This document shows, piece after piece, positions 17,911-27,014 of a stretch of DNA of 64,000 nt. A program made the translations under genes and the position numbers. The stretch is from Halalkalibacter alkaliphilus (GTDB lineage Bacteria; Bacillota; Bacilli; Bacillales; Bacillaceae_D): NCBI RefSeq assembly GCF_023555415.1, contig NZ_JAKRYL010000005.1:1-64000 (forward strand), in the 5' to 3' direction. Every line of letters starts with the position of its first letter. Positions within the stretch are counted from its first letter, which is position 1. Under the pieces are notes generated by a model. It was not told where the DNA came from and did no database searches. It saw only the letters and a program-made list of their open reading frames with translations.

Positions 17911-20421
17911 TTATCTGCCGCAGCAGGCTTTGTATTTTTTCCCGCTTCCACACGTACAAGGGTCATTCCGACCAACCGTTGCGCCTTTGCGGATTGGTTT
18001 TTTCTTTTTCGGTTCTTCTTTATCGCTTTGTTGCATTGCTTTTCCTTGAGCGACTTCTTCACGCTGCAAGTTTTGCTGAACTTGCGCTTTCATGATGTAC
18101 ATTGCCACTTCTTCTTCAATGGAATCTACCATTGCCTCAAACATTTCGAAGCCTTCAAAGCGGTACTCACGAAGTGGGTCATTTTGACCGTATGCACGTA
18201 AATGAATCCCTTGGCGAAGCTGATCCATTTGATCGATATGGTTCATCCACTTACGGTCAACCGTACGCAGCATAATAACCTTCTCGAACTCACGCATATG
18301 TTCTGGTGTGAACTGCTCTTCTTTTTCATTGTAATTGGCCGTTACTTTTTCAACGATCAACTCGATCATTTCTTCAGGCTCTTTCCCTTTTAACTCTTTT
18401 TCCGTTAAATCATCTTCTTGTAAAAGGTTTGCCTTCATATAATTAACGATCGCAGAAAGATCCCAATCCTCATGAACTTCACTCTCAGGCGTGTGAAGCT
18501 TAACCGTACGCTCGATCACAGACTTGATCATTTTTTCAACGATTTCACGAAGATTCTCTGATTCAAGTACTTCCATACGCTGCTTATAAATGATCTCACG
18601 TTGCTCACGCATGACGTCATCATATTGAAGAATTTGCTTACGAGCGTCGAAGTTGTTGCCTTCCACTCGCTTCTGCGCCGTCTCTACCGCACGAGAAACG
18701 AGCTTACTCTCGATTGGTTGATCTTCTTCCATACCAAGTCGTTCCATCATGTTTCTCATGTTATCGGAACCGAAGCGGCGCATCAATTCATCTTCCATCG
18801 ATAAGTAGAACTGAGTTGAACCTGGGTCCCCTTGACGACCAGAACGACCACGAAGCTGGTTATCAATCCGGCGAGATTCATGACGCTCGGTACCAAGAAC
18901 GTGTAAGCCGCCAAGTTCAAGCACACCTGGTCCTAGCTTAATGTCCGTACCACGACCGGCCATATTCGTTGCGATCGTTACCGCACCTTGTTGCCCAGCA
19001 TTTTCAATGATTTCCGCCTCTTTTTCATGGTTTTTCGCATTCAACACATGATGAGGAACTTTGCGCTTTGTTAACATTTTTGAAACAAGCTCTGATGTTT
19101 CAACACTTACCGTACCAACAAGAACAGGCTGTCCCTTTTTGTACAGTTCTTCAATTTCATTGACAACTGCACGGAATTTGGCTTCCATCGTTTTAAAAAT
19201 TAAGTCTGGTTTATCATCACGCGCAATCGGTTTATTCGTTGGAATGACCATGACGTCCATACCGTAAATGTTGCGGAACTCTTCCTCTTCCGTTTTCGCT
19301 GTCCCTGTCATCCCAGCTAACTTTTGATACTTACGGAAATAGTTTTGGAATGTAATCGAAGCAAGTGTCATGCTTTCTTTTTGAATCTGCATGCCTTCCT
19401 TCGCTTCAATAGCTTGGTGCAAGCCATCACTATAACGACGACCTTTCATTAAACGACCAGTAAATTGGTCAACGATCACTACTTCACCGTCTTCAACGAC
19501 ATAGTCTGTATCACGATGCATCACAACATGTGCTTTTAATGACTGATTCAAGTGGTGGTTTAATTGAACATGCTTAGAATCGTACAAGTTGTCGATGCCA
19601 AACGCACGCTCTGCTTTGTTCACACCATCTTCTGTCAGCTGCACATTTTTTGTTTTTTCATCGAATGTATAATCCTCTTCCTTTTTCAGAATGCGGATAA
19701 ATGAGTTTGCTTGTTGATAAAGCTGAGTGGAACGCTCAACAGAACCAGAAATAATTAATGGCGTACGCGCTTCATCGACTAAGATAGAATCGACCTCATC
19801 GACGAGGGCAAAGTTAAGAGGACGCTGTACCATTTGCTCTTTATATAACACCATGTTGTCACGTAAGTAATCAAACCCTAGTTCATTGTTTGTACTGTAG
19901 GTGACGTCAGCTAAGTACGCTTCACGCTTTTCATCCTTTGAAAGATCGTTCGCATTAAGTCCAACGGTTAGTCCAAGAAACTCAAACAACTCTCCCATGA
20001 TTTCACAGTCACGACGAGCAAGGTATTCGTTGACCGTAACGACATGAACGCCTTTTTCCGTTAATGCGTTAAGGTAAACCGCGATCGTCCCGACAAGCGT
20101 TTTCCCTTCCCCTGTTTTCATTTCAGCAATGTTTCCTTGGTGAAGTGCGATCGCACCAAGCAGTTGAACAGGATATGGAGTCATCTTTAAGACCCGCGTT
20201 GACGCTTCACGAACAACCGCAAATGCCTCAACTAAAAGATCATCCAGCGTTTCCCCTTTTTGATAACGCTCTTTAAATTCACTTGTTTTATTACGAAGTC
20301 CATCATCAGATAGCTTCTTCATATCTGATGCTAACGCTTCAATTTGGTCAACGAGCTTCTCATTTTTTTTCAATTGTCGTTGACTCGGATCACCGATCAC
20401 TTTCTTCAATAAACCTAACAT
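17911..20421 (-). CDS. secA: Preprotein translocase ATPase SecA
   Basis: Motor that pushes unfolded proteins through SecYEG; 836 residues, normal for Bacilli. Seen: MKTGEGKT Walker A near 100, DEVDS (DEAD-like Walker B) near 207, [10 protein letters not shown] and [10 protein letters not shown] (helicase motifs V-VI) near 490-530, and a C-terminal zinc-binding SEC-C tail [14 protein letters not shown] chose ATG at 20419-20421 because it gives [19 protein letters not shown], like other SecA N-termini, with GAGAGGG upstream; the longer frame from 20469 is unlikely. It precedes prfB as in B. subtilis. Confidence 0.97.
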   Translation of the reverse strand: MLGLLKKVIGDPSQRQLKKNEKLVDQIEALASDMKKLSDDGLRNKTSEFKERYQKGETLDDLLVEAFAVVREASTRVLKMTPYPVQLLGAIALHQGNIAEMKTGEGKTLVGTIAVYLNALTEKGVHVVTVNEYLARRDCEIMGELFEFLGLTVGLNANDLSKDEKREAYLADVTYSTNNELGFDYLRDNMVLYKEQMVQRPLNFALVDEVDSILVDEARTPLIISGSVERSTQLYQQANSFIRILKKEEDYTFDEKTKNVQLTEDGVNKAERAFGIDNLYDSKHVQLNHHLNQSLKAHVVMHRDTDYVVEDGEVVIVDQFTGRLMKGRRYSDGLHQAIEAKEGMQIQKESMTLASITFQNYFRKYQKLAGMTGTAKTEEEEFRNIYGMDVMVIPTNKPIARDDKPDLIFKTMEAKFRAVVNEIEELYKKGQPVLVGTVSVETSELVSKMLTKRKVPHHVLNAKNHEKEAEIIENAGQQGAVTIATNMAGRGTDIKLGPGVLELGGLHVLGTERHESRRIDNQLRGRSGRQGDPGSTQFYLSMEDELMRRFGSDNMRNMMERLGMEEDQPIESKLVSRAVETAQKRVEGNNFDARKQILQYDDVMREQREIIYKQRMEVLESENLREIVEKMIKSVIERTVKLHTPESEVHEDWDLSAIVNYMKANLLQEDDLTEKELKGKEPEEMIELIVEKVTANYNEKEEQFTPEHMREFEKVIMLRTVDRKWMNHIDQMDQLRQGIHLRAYGQNDPLREYRFEGFEMFEAMVDSIEEEVAMYIMKAQVQQNLQREEVAQGKAMQQSDKEEPKKKKPIRKGATVGRNDPCTCGSGKKYKACCGR

Positions 20422-20633
20422 CAAATTCGCCCTCTCTTTTTTCAGCTCGTCCAATCCCAATACGAGCATGACGCATTTTCACTAAGTTTAATTTTATCAG
20501 GTAAAACATGGTCTTACAAGGGACACCCTTACGACATGGATTCGAAAAGAATGTAGAAAAAGTTCATTTTTTGAAAAGTCATAAGTCGCTCTCTCCGCAC
20601 TTGCCGCATACAGTACTCATGAGGAGGGATTTT

Positions 20634-21287
20634 ATGCGAATTTTAAACTGGGGAGTAGACTCCGCTGCTGCCGTAACCGAAGACTTGTATCAATGTGTTA
20701 TAGATAATTTCGGCCGACCTGACTTCTGGGGTCGTTACTTATCAACGATTCCTGCCGTCAGTGAAGGACTAACTCCAGAAGAATATCGATTCATTCAAAA
20801 TCAAGGAATGAAGCTTATGCCTATTTATAATAATTTCCGCGAAGCAGTTGGAGCTCGTGCTGGGTCCGTTGCTGCAAGAAACTCGATTTTTAAAGCAAGG
20901 CAACTAGGAATCCCAGAAGGTACATTTATCTTCGCCAATGTCGAGCGTTTTTTTGATGTCGATGCTGATTGGATTATTGCTTGGGTTGAAGCATTTTACA
21001 GAAGTCCTTATCGTCCAGGTATTTATGCTGATCCGGATGAAGGTCCATTTAACGAAGCGTATTGCCAAGCAACAGCGATGAGCAACCTCGTTCGCGAGCA
21101 AGCAGTTATTTGGAGTGCGGAACCGGAGCCTGGGACGACAACAAAACGAAATGCCCCGCGCCAATTTACACCAAGCAGACCTGACTGCGAAGCAAACGTG
21201 TGGGCGTGGCAATACGGCCGCGACGCTGATGAATGCCCAATTGATACTGTCTTAATGGAAAATCGCCTATACCGGGAGCTAGCCTAA
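20634..21287 (+). CDS. DUF1906 (Rv2525c-like) glycoside-hydrolase-like protein
   Basis: Protein of 217 residues made of one TIM-barrel-like domain of the DUF1906 type. It begins NWGVDSAAAVTED and carries ARQLGIPEGTFIFANVE and WVEAFYRSPYRPGIYAD, the usual landmarks of this glycosidase-like family; no activity is proven for it. No signal peptide is visible from the chosen ATG (20634-20636), which has AGGAGG six bases upstream, so cytoplasmic or signal-less export are both possible. It is divergent from secA and monocistronic, with a terminator just after the stop. Confidence 0.85.
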   Translation: MRILNWGVDSAAAVTEDLYQCVIDNFGRPDFWGRYLSTIPAVSEGLTPEEYRFIQNQGMKLMPIYNNFREAVGARAGSVAARNSIFKARQLGIPEGTFIFANVERFFDVDADWIIAWVEAFYRSPYRPGIYADPDEGPFNEAYCQATAMSNLVREQAVIWSAEPEPGTTTKRNAPRQFTPSRPDCEANVWAWQYGRDADECPIDTVLMENRLYRELA

Positions 21288-21325
21288 AAGAAGAAAAGCC
21301 GCGCATGCGGTTTTTTCCTCTTTTA
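21284..21325 (+). terminator. Terminator after the DUF1906 gene
   Basis: AAAAGAAGAAAAGCCGCGCATGCGG-type stem with CGG / CCG core and flanking A-run/T-run (AAAAGCCG / CGGTTTTTTCC), starting at the stop codon. Confidence 0.8.
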
Positions 21326-21352
21326 GGCTATGCGCGATTCCATGCCTTGTTT

Positions 21353-21412
21353 AAGCCCTTTGCTGAGTGGTCTTCTCAAAAGGGGAGTGATGCTTGAAGC
21401 CACTGCTCTTCT
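21353..21412 (+). repeat. Dispersed hairpin repeat, diverged copy
   Basis: AAGCCCTTTGCTGAG, then CTTCTCAAAAGGGG, then GAAGCCACTGCTCTTCT: the same order of stem, stem and tail as the copy at 44351-44410, but with several substitutions. Confidence 0.5.
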
Positions 21413-21477
21413 TTCAATCAGCTTGCAAGCTTTTTCGAAAAAGCTCTTCAAAAGGACCCGCTTTGCTGTTTTTGACG

Positions 21478-21653
21478 GATCCTCATTCCGCTATTCCCTT
21501 TTAAACCCTTGTTTTACGTAAGGTTTTGGATCCTCGTTCCGTTATTCCACTGTTTCGACCTACATTTCCAGTGATTTTATGACTTTAAAGGAACCAGGAT
21601 CCACTTTACTTCTTGTAGCACCGTTTTTCTCTCTTTTAGCGGAATCAGGATCC
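21478..21653. repeat. Four GGATCC-containing repeats in two inverted pairs
   Basis: Two forward units GGATCCTCxTTCCGyTATTCC (21478-21498 and 21528-21548) are 50 bp apart. Two inverted units ending AGGATCC (21587-21602 and 21637-21653, the latter GCGGAATCAGGATCC) are 51 bp apart. The set could fold into a long imperfect cruciform or RNA hairpin. The gap 21326-21722 otherwise shows no credible gene. Confidence 0.6.
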
Positions 21654-21722
21654 GCGATAATTTATGAACAGCTATTTTGTATGTTAAAAACACCAAAATA
21701 CCAATTCACATTCAAGAAAAGT

Positions 21723-21756
21723 AAAAAGACGAAAATCTGTGTGATTTCCGTCTTCA
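21723..21756 (-). terminator. Terminator downstream of hpf
   Basis: Minus strand: GAAGACGGAAATC / GATTTTCGTCTTTTT with an ACACA loop and a T-run. It lies 80 bases after the hpf stop. Confidence 0.75.
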
Positions 21757-21836
21757 TTCGTTTTAATGTTATTTGGAGTTTTCTCCCGCTGTTCAAACCA
21801 ATTAAGCTAAGATGCACTCCCTATTAATTATTTGAT

Positions 21837-22388
21837 TTACGCTTCTGGCTCAATTAGACCGTATTTGCCATCTCGACGCTTGTAAACAACATTCGTTGAT
21901 CCGTTCACAGCATCTGAAAAGACAAAGAAGTTATGGCCAAGCATGTCCATTTGTAAAATTGCTTCTTCAGCGTCCATAGGCTTTAAGTTAAAACGTTTCT
22001 TACGGACAACTTCTAACTCATCCGTTATTGGAGCCTCTTGTTCAAGTGGTTCTAAATCATTTTTAAACATATATTTCAAGCTTCCCTCTTGGCGAAACTT
22101 GCGATTTACTTTTGTTTTATGCTTACGAATTTGACGCTCTAATTTCTCTACAATACCATCTATAGCTGCATACATGTCCGTATGGACTTCTTCTCCCCTA
22201 AGTAAGAGCTGCGGCATTGGAATCGTGACCTCAATGATATGCTGATTGTTCAATACCTGCATACGAACATTGACATCTGCTATGGGAGTAGTATCAAAAT
22301 AACGCTCCAGTTTATTGACCTTCTTTTGTACATAGTCACGTAAAGCTGGCGTTACTTCCAGGTTTTCACCACGGATATTATAGTTCAT
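21837..22388 (-). CDS. hpf: Long-form ribosome hibernation promoting factor
   Basis: Ribosome-binding protein of 183 residues that dimerises 70S ribosomes into inactive 100S particles in stationary phase. Seen: an N-terminal S30AE/HPF fold (MNYNIRGENLEVTPALRDYV, with the basic RQIRKHKTKVNRK stretch near 95-108) and a C-terminal dimerisation domain (residues about 125-180; FNLKPMDAEEAILQMDMLGH, FVFSDAVNGSTNVVYKRRDG). The two-domain length marks the long form, homologous to B. subtilis YvyD. RBS AGGAGG precedes ATG. Confidence 0.95.
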   Translation of the reverse strand: MNYNIRGENLEVTPALRDYVQKKVNKLERYFDTTPIADVNVRMQVLNNQHIIEVTIPMPQLLLRGEEVHTDMYAAIDGIVEKLERQIRKHKTKVNRKFRQEGSLKYMFKNDLEPLEQEAPITDELEVVRKKRFNLKPMDAEEAILQMDMLGHNFFVFSDAVNGSTNVVYKRRDGKYGLIEPEA

Positions 22389-22596
22389 AAAATAACTCCT
22401 CCTTTTCTATGTACTTATTTCTATTTACCCCATTGAAAGTCCTGCTTAAACACAAAAAAAATAAAATTTGTGTCGCTTTTGTTACAATGGTGTCGGTTGT
22501 ATATTATGAGGAATTCCTTTGTTTCAGTACTGTTTCGTCTCTTTTTTTCCAATTTTATGGAGGTGACTTAACTTGTTGCTTATTTTTTTCATTTCT

Positions 22597-22959
22597 CACA
22601 TTAACAGTGCGAACAATGGCGGTGGCTCCTCTCGCCGTGCGCCTTTTAAGAAAATCGCTCAAAAGGCTTAAAACATAACGGCGGTTCCGCTTACCTGTTT
22701 AATTGAGAGAAAGTAAAGCCTACCTTTCACATTAACAGAGCGAACACTTGGCGGTGGCTTCTCTCGCCGTGCGCCTTTTGAGAAGTGCGTTCAAAAGGCT
22801 TAAAACATAACGGCGGTTCCGCTTACCTGTTTAATTGAGAGAAAGTAAAGCCTACCTTTCACATTAACAGTGCGAACACTTGGCGGTGGCTCCTCTCGCC
22901 GTGCGCCTTTTGAGAAGTGCGCTCAAAAGGCTTAAAACATAACGGCGGTTCCGCTTACC
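22597..22959. repeat. Three tandem ~131-bp repeats with internal hairpins
   Basis: Unit starts at 22597, 22728 and 22860 all read CACATTAACAG; periods are 131 and 132 bp. The units are nearly identical over about 100 bp, and the third stops after CGCTTACC. Each holds a CCTTTT-AGA...CTCAAAAGG hairpin followed, on the minus strand, by GGCGCACGGCGAG and GGAGCCACCGCC. That is the same order as the dispersed repeat elsewhere in the window, so this looks like a local tandem expansion of it. No gene covers 22389-23084. Confidence 0.85.
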
Positions 22960-22962
22960 GCT

Positions 22963-23010
22963 TAGTTGTATAGAAAAAAGGTGAAAAGCGACCTTTTTTC
23001 TATACAACTA
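22963..23010. repeat. Perfect 20-bp inverted repeat beside the cold-shock gene
   Basis: TAGTTGTATAGAAAAAAGGT (22963-22982) and its exact reverse complement (22991-23010) are separated by 8 bases. With the next hairpin it may form a double terminator. Confidence 0.75.
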
Positions 23011-23041
23011 AAAGCCTATCTCAGAAAAACTGAGATAGGCT
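23007..23041 (-). terminator. Terminator after the cold-shock gene
   Basis: Minus strand: AGCCTATCTCAG / CTGAGATAGGCT perfect stem with a T-rich loop, then TTTTAG. Confidence 0.85.
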
Positions 23042-23084
23042 GTATGGTTTTAGCTATGATTCATTTCCTACCCAGGAATGTGAA

Positions 23085-23282
23085 TTAAAGCTTAACTACG
23101 TTCGCAGCTTGTGGACCACGAGCACCTTCAACGATTTCAAATTCTACGTCTTGACCTTCGTCTAAAGACTTGAATCCTTCAGAGTTGATAGCTGAGAAGT
23201 GTACGAATACATCGTCCCCATCTTCGCGCTCAATAAATCCAAAACCTTTTTCTGCGTTAAACCATTTTACTTTACCTTGCAT
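23085..23282 (-). CDS. Cold-shock domain protein (CspA family)
   Basis: Single-stranded nucleic acid chaperone of 65 residues; an OB fold that melts RNA structure after a temperature drop or in fast growth. Both RNA-binding motifs are intact: RNP1 KGFGFIE (residues 13-19) and RNP2 VFVHFS (26-31). The paralogue (CspB, C or D) cannot be named safely by eye. A C/A-rich region without a gene lies upstream (23283-23700); a long leader is usual for cold-shock genes, but I cannot delimit one. Confidence 0.95.
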   Translation of the reverse strand: MQGKVKWFNAEKGFGFIEREDGDDVFVHFSAINSEGFKSLDEGQDVEFEIVEGARGPQAANVVKL

Positions 23283-23710
23283 GCTTTCACATTCCCTTCG
23301 TAACTAAAATACTGTGGTGATTTTTTCCACACGTTAAATATAACAGCGCTCTCACGCCTTTGTCAAACGCTTGAAACGTCTGACAACTCGGCAAAAGTCA
23401 ACATTTAGAGGTTACTTTTGTCGAAAAATGTAATCGCTTACCTACAGTTACCTTTCCCTAACTAAGTTGCCCACAAATGTTTGCTAGAAATAAACTGAAC
23501 GAAATAATTCAGATTTATTTCAGTTACTATGTATGATTTCCTAACGAGTTTTATTGTATTCGTACTTTTTTCACAGTAAAATAAAAACATATTTAAACAA
23601 ATACTTACAAAGTACTACATAATTTCCAAAAATATTAGATAATCCTTCCTGCTAAATCGCGGCCACTAGACCTGCAGATTCTCCTAGCACGTGCCCATTT
23701 TAGCTTATGA

Positions 23711-23748
23711 TGTACACTGACTCAAGTATGAGGGAGTGTACATTTTTT
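23711..23748 (+). terminator. Orphan terminator-like hairpin upstream of the lipoprotein gene
   Basis: TGTACACT / AGTGTACA stem across a 16-base loop, then TTTTTT, on the plus strand. No plus-strand gene precedes it, so it could end an unannotated transcript or attenuate the lipoprotein leader. The rest of 23283-23829 shows no credible coding sequence. Confidence 0.5.
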
Positions 23749-23829
23749 ATTTCTGCCTTTTGTCTCTATAATTCAGAAAAAATGTTTGTTAAAATAAAGT
23801 GTTCTATCATTTGGGGAGGGAGGAACTAA

Positions 23830-24768
23830 ATGGCATATAAATGGTTCCTACTAGTAAGTGCATTTGTTTTTCTTGCGGCTTGCAGCAAAACGAACCCTGT
23901 CATTCAAGCAGAGCCAACGCAAGAAGACAAGGAAGAAGCAAGAGAAAGTGAAACAGAAGACACCCTAACAGTCGAAGAAATCTTATTGAAGTCACTTGGC
24001 GAACTGCAGCATGTAGAGAGTCTCTCATCAACGAAAGAATTAACTCAACATATCTCATTGCCAAATGAAGAGCCCTTTTCCACGACAACTAGTTTATACA
24101 CAGAAGTGATCCAAGCCCCGTTATCAATGTATAGAAAGAGAGTGTCAGAAGTCCCTATTATGGGCGACTTCATTACAGATATTTATGTAGTGGAGGATGG
24201 CATTTATTTTAGAGACGGTTTGGAAGATACTTGGTTCACATACCCAGAAGATGTATCGTATGAAATTATCGCTATTGAAGAAGAACAGGTAAATCCCCAA
24301 GAACAACACTTAGAGATGTTAGCTAAGTACACAGAGCAGCTTGCCTATGAAGAAAACGAAACACATTTCATTCTAACATTTGAGGCAAACCCTGATGTTC
24401 TAACGGCTTTTGCTCTAGAATTAAATCACCTCATGTTGGATGAGCTAGCTGCAGAACTAGAAGAATTCATGACAATGGCCGACATTCACAAATTAGAGTA
24501 TCAGTTGTTTATTGAGAAGAAGACATTTCTACAAACAGAATGGACCATGTCGCTCGTGCTAGACTTGTCTTTGGACGAAGATTCCATTAAAAGAGAAATC
24601 CGTGTGACCGAAACCCTCGATCAATTTAATGAAATTACAGAGATTGTTGTTCCACAAGAAGCGTTAGAAGAAGCCGAAGAGTTCAACCTATACTTGTCAG
24701 AGTTTGAAGATGTACATAACTTTGACATGAATGATTTCAAGCATGTCGAAGAGCCAATTGGCTTTTAA
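23830..24768 (+). CDS. Acidic surface lipoprotein of unknown function
   Basis: Predicted lipoprotein of 312 residues. Seen: signal peptide with lipobox LAAC (cysteine near residue 18), a Glu-rich linker (about 25-50), and a mature domain that alternates strand-like segments with acidic helices. The pattern brings to mind Bacillaceae lipoproteins of the DUF6612 type, but I cannot confirm that. The start is certain: GGAGGGAGG precedes ATG. Monocistronic, with a terminator after the stop, and divergent from the cold-shock gene. The very acidic composition suits the surface of an alkaliphile or halophile (inference). Confidence 0.85.
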   Translation: MAYKWFLLVSAFVFLAACSKTNPVIQAEPTQEDKEEARESETEDTLTVEEILLKSLGELQHVESLSSTKELTQHISLPNEEPFSTTTSLYTEVIQAPLSMYRKRVSEVPIMGDFITDIYVVEDGIYFRDGLEDTWFTYPEDVSYEIIAIEEEQVNPQEQHLEMLAKYTEQLAYEENETHFILTFEANPDVLTAFALELNHLMLDELAAELEEFMTMADIHKLEYQLFIEKKTFLQTEWTMSLVLDLSLDEDSIKREIRVTETLDQFNEITEIVVPQEALEEAEEFNLYLSEFEDVHNFDMNDFKHVEEPIGF

Positions 24769-24775
24769 AACACAG

Positions 24776-24807
24776 GTGGTACCTTACATGGTATCACTCT
24801 TTTTTTA
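24776..24807 (+). terminator. Terminator after the lipoprotein gene
   Basis: GTGGTACC / GGTATCAC stem with a TTACAT loop, followed by a run of T residues. Confidence 0.8.
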
Positions 24808-24872
24808 CAACGGACACGAACTTATGTTCTTATTATACACCTACCTTCTTACTAAAGTAAAGATCAAATAGT

Positions 24873-24900
24873 TAAAAAAACGACTCAAAAATTGAGCCGC
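24873..24900 (-). terminator. Terminator at the end of the sigY operon
   Basis: Minus strand: GCGGCTCAA / TTGAGTCG stem then TTTTTTT, eight bases after the yxlG stop. Confidence 0.85.
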
Positions 24901-24908
24901 TCCCCTTC

Positions 24909-25691
24909 TCATCCGTGATAACTCTCAAACCGCTTAAACATAAACACCGCCAATAAAAAGAATAGAATCGACAATCCAACCGTACTCCCCACAACAATCC
25001 AAACCGAGCGAACCCATTCCCCTTCTAATAAAAGAATCGATGCCTGACCCCGGATATTCCCCGGACTCCATTCCATATACTTTGGAAACAGCGTCGTTAA
25101 CAGACTAATTACTGCTAAAAAAAGCACACTAACTCCTGCTATACCCCCGTTACTTTTTAACAACGTTCCTGCCAAAATGGTAACAGCCACAATAAATACA
25201 ACCCAAAGGCTATAAACGACCAAGCTGCTTAGCATAAGCGTCCACGACACGGAGGAAAAAAGCAAATTCGTATAATACCATGTCAACATGTAACTGGCGA
25301 CGAGTGACACGAGCAAAATCGCTAGTTGCGCTGTAAATTTACTTCCTATATATTGAAACGCACGAACAGGCCGCACCATGACAAGCGTTAACGAACCATT
25401 TTGACGCTCTTGAGCAATAACCCCCATCATTGCTAGGACAAATAATAATGTGCCAATCGTTCCATATTGCGACAACACACCAATCAACACTTCTTCCCCC
25501 GTTGGTGTTGGAATATCAATAACTGCACCGTCCGGAAGATTGCCTGCTGCCTCCAAAATTTGCGGCATATAATAACTCGTTAATGGCTGCGATATGCCAA
25601 TAATCATCAAAACAACCGGCAGCCAAATCCACTTGCCGTTTCTTGCGCTTTCTTTCATTTCTTTTTTCACTAACACTAGGAAATTATTCAT
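24909..25691 (-). CDS. yxlG: ABC-2 type permease, YxlG-like
   Basis: Membrane component of an ABC exporter, 260 residues, with about six helices (near 20-40, 70-90, 115-140, 150-175, 180-205, 230-255). The loop RQNGSLTLVMVRPVRAFQYIGSKF is typical of ABC-2 permeases (first part: residues about 93-105). It overlaps the ATPase gene by four bases (ATGA). Last gene of a locus whose order matches B. subtilis sigY-yxlCDEFG, where YxlFG have been linked to sigma-Y control; the substrate is unknown. Confidence 0.88.
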   Translation of the reverse strand: MNNFLVLVKKEMKESARNGKWIWLPVVLMIIGISQPLTSYYMPQILEAAGNLPDGAVIDIPTPTGEEVLIGVLSQYGTIGTLLFVLAMMGVIAQERQNGSLTLVMVRPVRAFQYIGSKFTAQLAILLVSLVASYMLTWYYTNLLFSSVSWTLMLSSLVVYSLWVVFIVAVTILAGTLLKSNGGIAGVSVLFLAVISLLTTLFPKYMEWSPGNIRGQASILLLEGEWVRSVWIVVGSTVGLSILFFLLAVFMFKRFESYHG

Positions 25692-26581
25692 CGTTCCATC
25701 ACCTTCATATAGGCATCTTCTAACGAATCCTGAAGCATTTCATAATGAACAAGCGTTGTATTTTGTCGAATGATTTCCTGCAGCAGTTCATTTGTTTTTG
25801 ACAAATCACTTAACGCAATCGTAGCCGTCGTTAAATCGTTGTACTTAACATCTTCAACATAATCAAGCTGTTCAAGGAACGTTCCAATTGGCTCTTGTGT
25901 TTGAAGCTTAATCGCCAGGCTATCAAATTCCACCTTCAATGCTTCGAGCGTCCCGTTCCACTTTAGTTCCCCGTCTTTTAACATTAAAATTTCTTCACAG
26001 ACTTGCTCCGCATCATGCAGAATATGAGTCGAAAACAAAATGGTCATCTTGCTTTTCAGCTGATCAATAAGCTCTAGCACATCCCGTCTTCCTGTTGGAT
26101 CAAGCGCGGAAACCGGTTCATCTAAAATAAGAAGCTCCGGTTCATGAAGCAACGCCTGCGCTAAGCCGAGCCTCTGCTTCATCCCTCCTGAAAACCCGCC
26201 AATCTTCTTGTTTTTCACATCCTGCAAACTAACAAACGCCAACGTCTCCTCGATGCGTGCATTAAGTTGTTTTTTTGGTACATCAGAAAGCTCTCCTGCA
26301 AACTGAAGAAACTCCCTTGGTGTCATCCAATTAAAAAAAGACGGATGCTGCGGCAAAAAACCAATGAGCGGCCGATAATCCTTTTTCTCATACCCTGCAA
26401 ACTCAATCGAGCCTGATGTTGGCGTTAAAAGTCCTGCTAGCATTTGCAGCGTCGTCGTCTTTCCCGCCCCATTCGGCCCGAGCAGTGCAATACAACGGCC
26501 TTTCTCTATATCAAAGGAAATCGAATTCACAGCCTTATGCTCTTTGTACGTCTTACTCAAACCGTTAATCGAAACAATCAT
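25688..26581 (-). CDS. yxlF: ABC transporter ATPase, YxlF-like
   Basis: Cytoplasmic ATPase of 297 residues partnering the downstream permease. Motifs: Walker A GPNGAGKTT near 37-45, Q-loop GFLPQHPSFF, signature FSGGMKQRLG near 131, Walker B LLILDEPVSALD, and switch His in STHILHD. The C-terminal 80 residues are an accessory domain common in this exporter class. ATG at 26579-26581 is preferred (GGGGG seven bases ahead) over the TTG one codon upstream. It follows yxlE by 11 bp. Confidence 0.92.
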   Translation of the reverse strand: MIVSINGLSKTYKEHKAVNSISFDIEKGRCIALLGPNGAGKTTTLQMLAGLLTPTSGSIEFAGYEKKDYRPLIGFLPQHPSFFNWMTPREFLQFAGELSDVPKKQLNARIEETLAFVSLQDVKNKKIGGFSGGMKQRLGLAQALLHEPELLILDEPVSALDPTGRRDVLELIDQLKSKMTILFSTHILHDAEQVCEEILMLKDGELKWNGTLEALKVEFDSLAIKLQTQEPIGTFLEQLDYVEDVKYNDLTTATIALSDLSKTNELLQEIIRQNTTLVHYEMLQDSLEDAYMKVMER

Positions 26582-26592
26582 CAAAACACCCC

Positions 26593-26793
26593 CTAACTGT
26601 TTTTACGACCGATGACAAAGTAAAGAATCGCTCCAAGTAGATTTACGAATAAAATGATTAAAATCCACATCCATTTCGGACCATTCGTCTCCTCTTGTTT
26701 CACACAGCTAAAAAGCGCTGCAAAAGTTAAAATCGCCTGTAACAACATAAGTGGCGCAAGTAATGCCCAATTTATTTCATTTAGTACGTCCAT
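26593..26793 (-). CDS. yxlE: PLDc_N-type small membrane protein, YxlE-like
   Basis: Two-helix membrane protein of 66 residues with the PLDc_N pattern: helix, EETNGPKWMW, helix, then IGRKNS. It resembles B. subtilis YxlE closely in the same operon slot; YxlE and YxlD are reported there to hold sigma-Y in check. Two ATGs occur at the start; the one at 26791-26793 has GGAG eight bases away, while 26799 is only two bases from it. The RBS lies inside the end of yxlD. Confidence 0.88.
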   Translation of the reverse strand: MDVLNEINWALLAPLMLLQAILTFAALFSCVKQEETNGPKWMWILIILFVNLLGAILYFVIGRKNS

Positions 26794-26795
26794 TC

Positions 26796-27014
26796 TCATC
26801 TCTCCATTTCATTTCTTTTTGCTTTTCTTCTACGAGGCAAAATGACAAATAATAAATAAAACACAGTCGGCAGCGGAAACTGAATTAAGCCCCATATTCC
26901 CCAAAACCACGCAAAGCTGCCTTTTTTCTTCGCATCAATAAAAAGGAGTGTACTCTGTGTCAAAAGCAGGACAACGACGAGCGGGAGGACCACATACAAC
27001 TCAAACGTCGTCAT
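26796..27014 (-). CDS. yxlD: Small membrane protein, YxlD-like
   Basis: Protein of 72 residues with two membrane helices (about 6-26 and 37-60), a WGIWGLIQFPLP segment between or within them, and a strongly basic tail (RRRKAKRNE). Sequence similarity to YxlD is modest by eye, so the name rests mainly on operon position between yxlC and yxlE. ATG at 27012-27014 follows AAGGGGCGG; the frame overlaps the yxlC end by 14 bases, suggesting translational coupling. In B. subtilis it contributes to anti-sigma-Y activity. Confidence 0.78.
   Translation of the reverse strand: MTTFELYVVLPLVVVLLLTQSTLLFIDAKKKGSFAWFWGIWGLIQFPLPTVFYLLFVILPRRRKAKRNEMER

Noticed and set aside
20508-20633. Upstream extension of the DUF1906 gene to an ATG at 20508
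   Set aside because: No RBS at 20508, and the extra residues look like translated intergenic DNA; ATG 20634 has a perfect AGGAGG site.
22597-22959. CRISPR array
   Set aside because: The three units are about 131 bp long and adjacent, with no 20-40-bp repeats separated by unique spacers and no cas genes.
23650-23690. GCGGCC-ACTAGA-CCTGCAG stretch resembling a cloning-vector polylinker
   Set aside because: Only short fragments of restriction sites, without a complete polylinker or flanking vector sequence; the surrounding DNA is ordinary AT-rich intergenic sequence. Coincidence is likelier.
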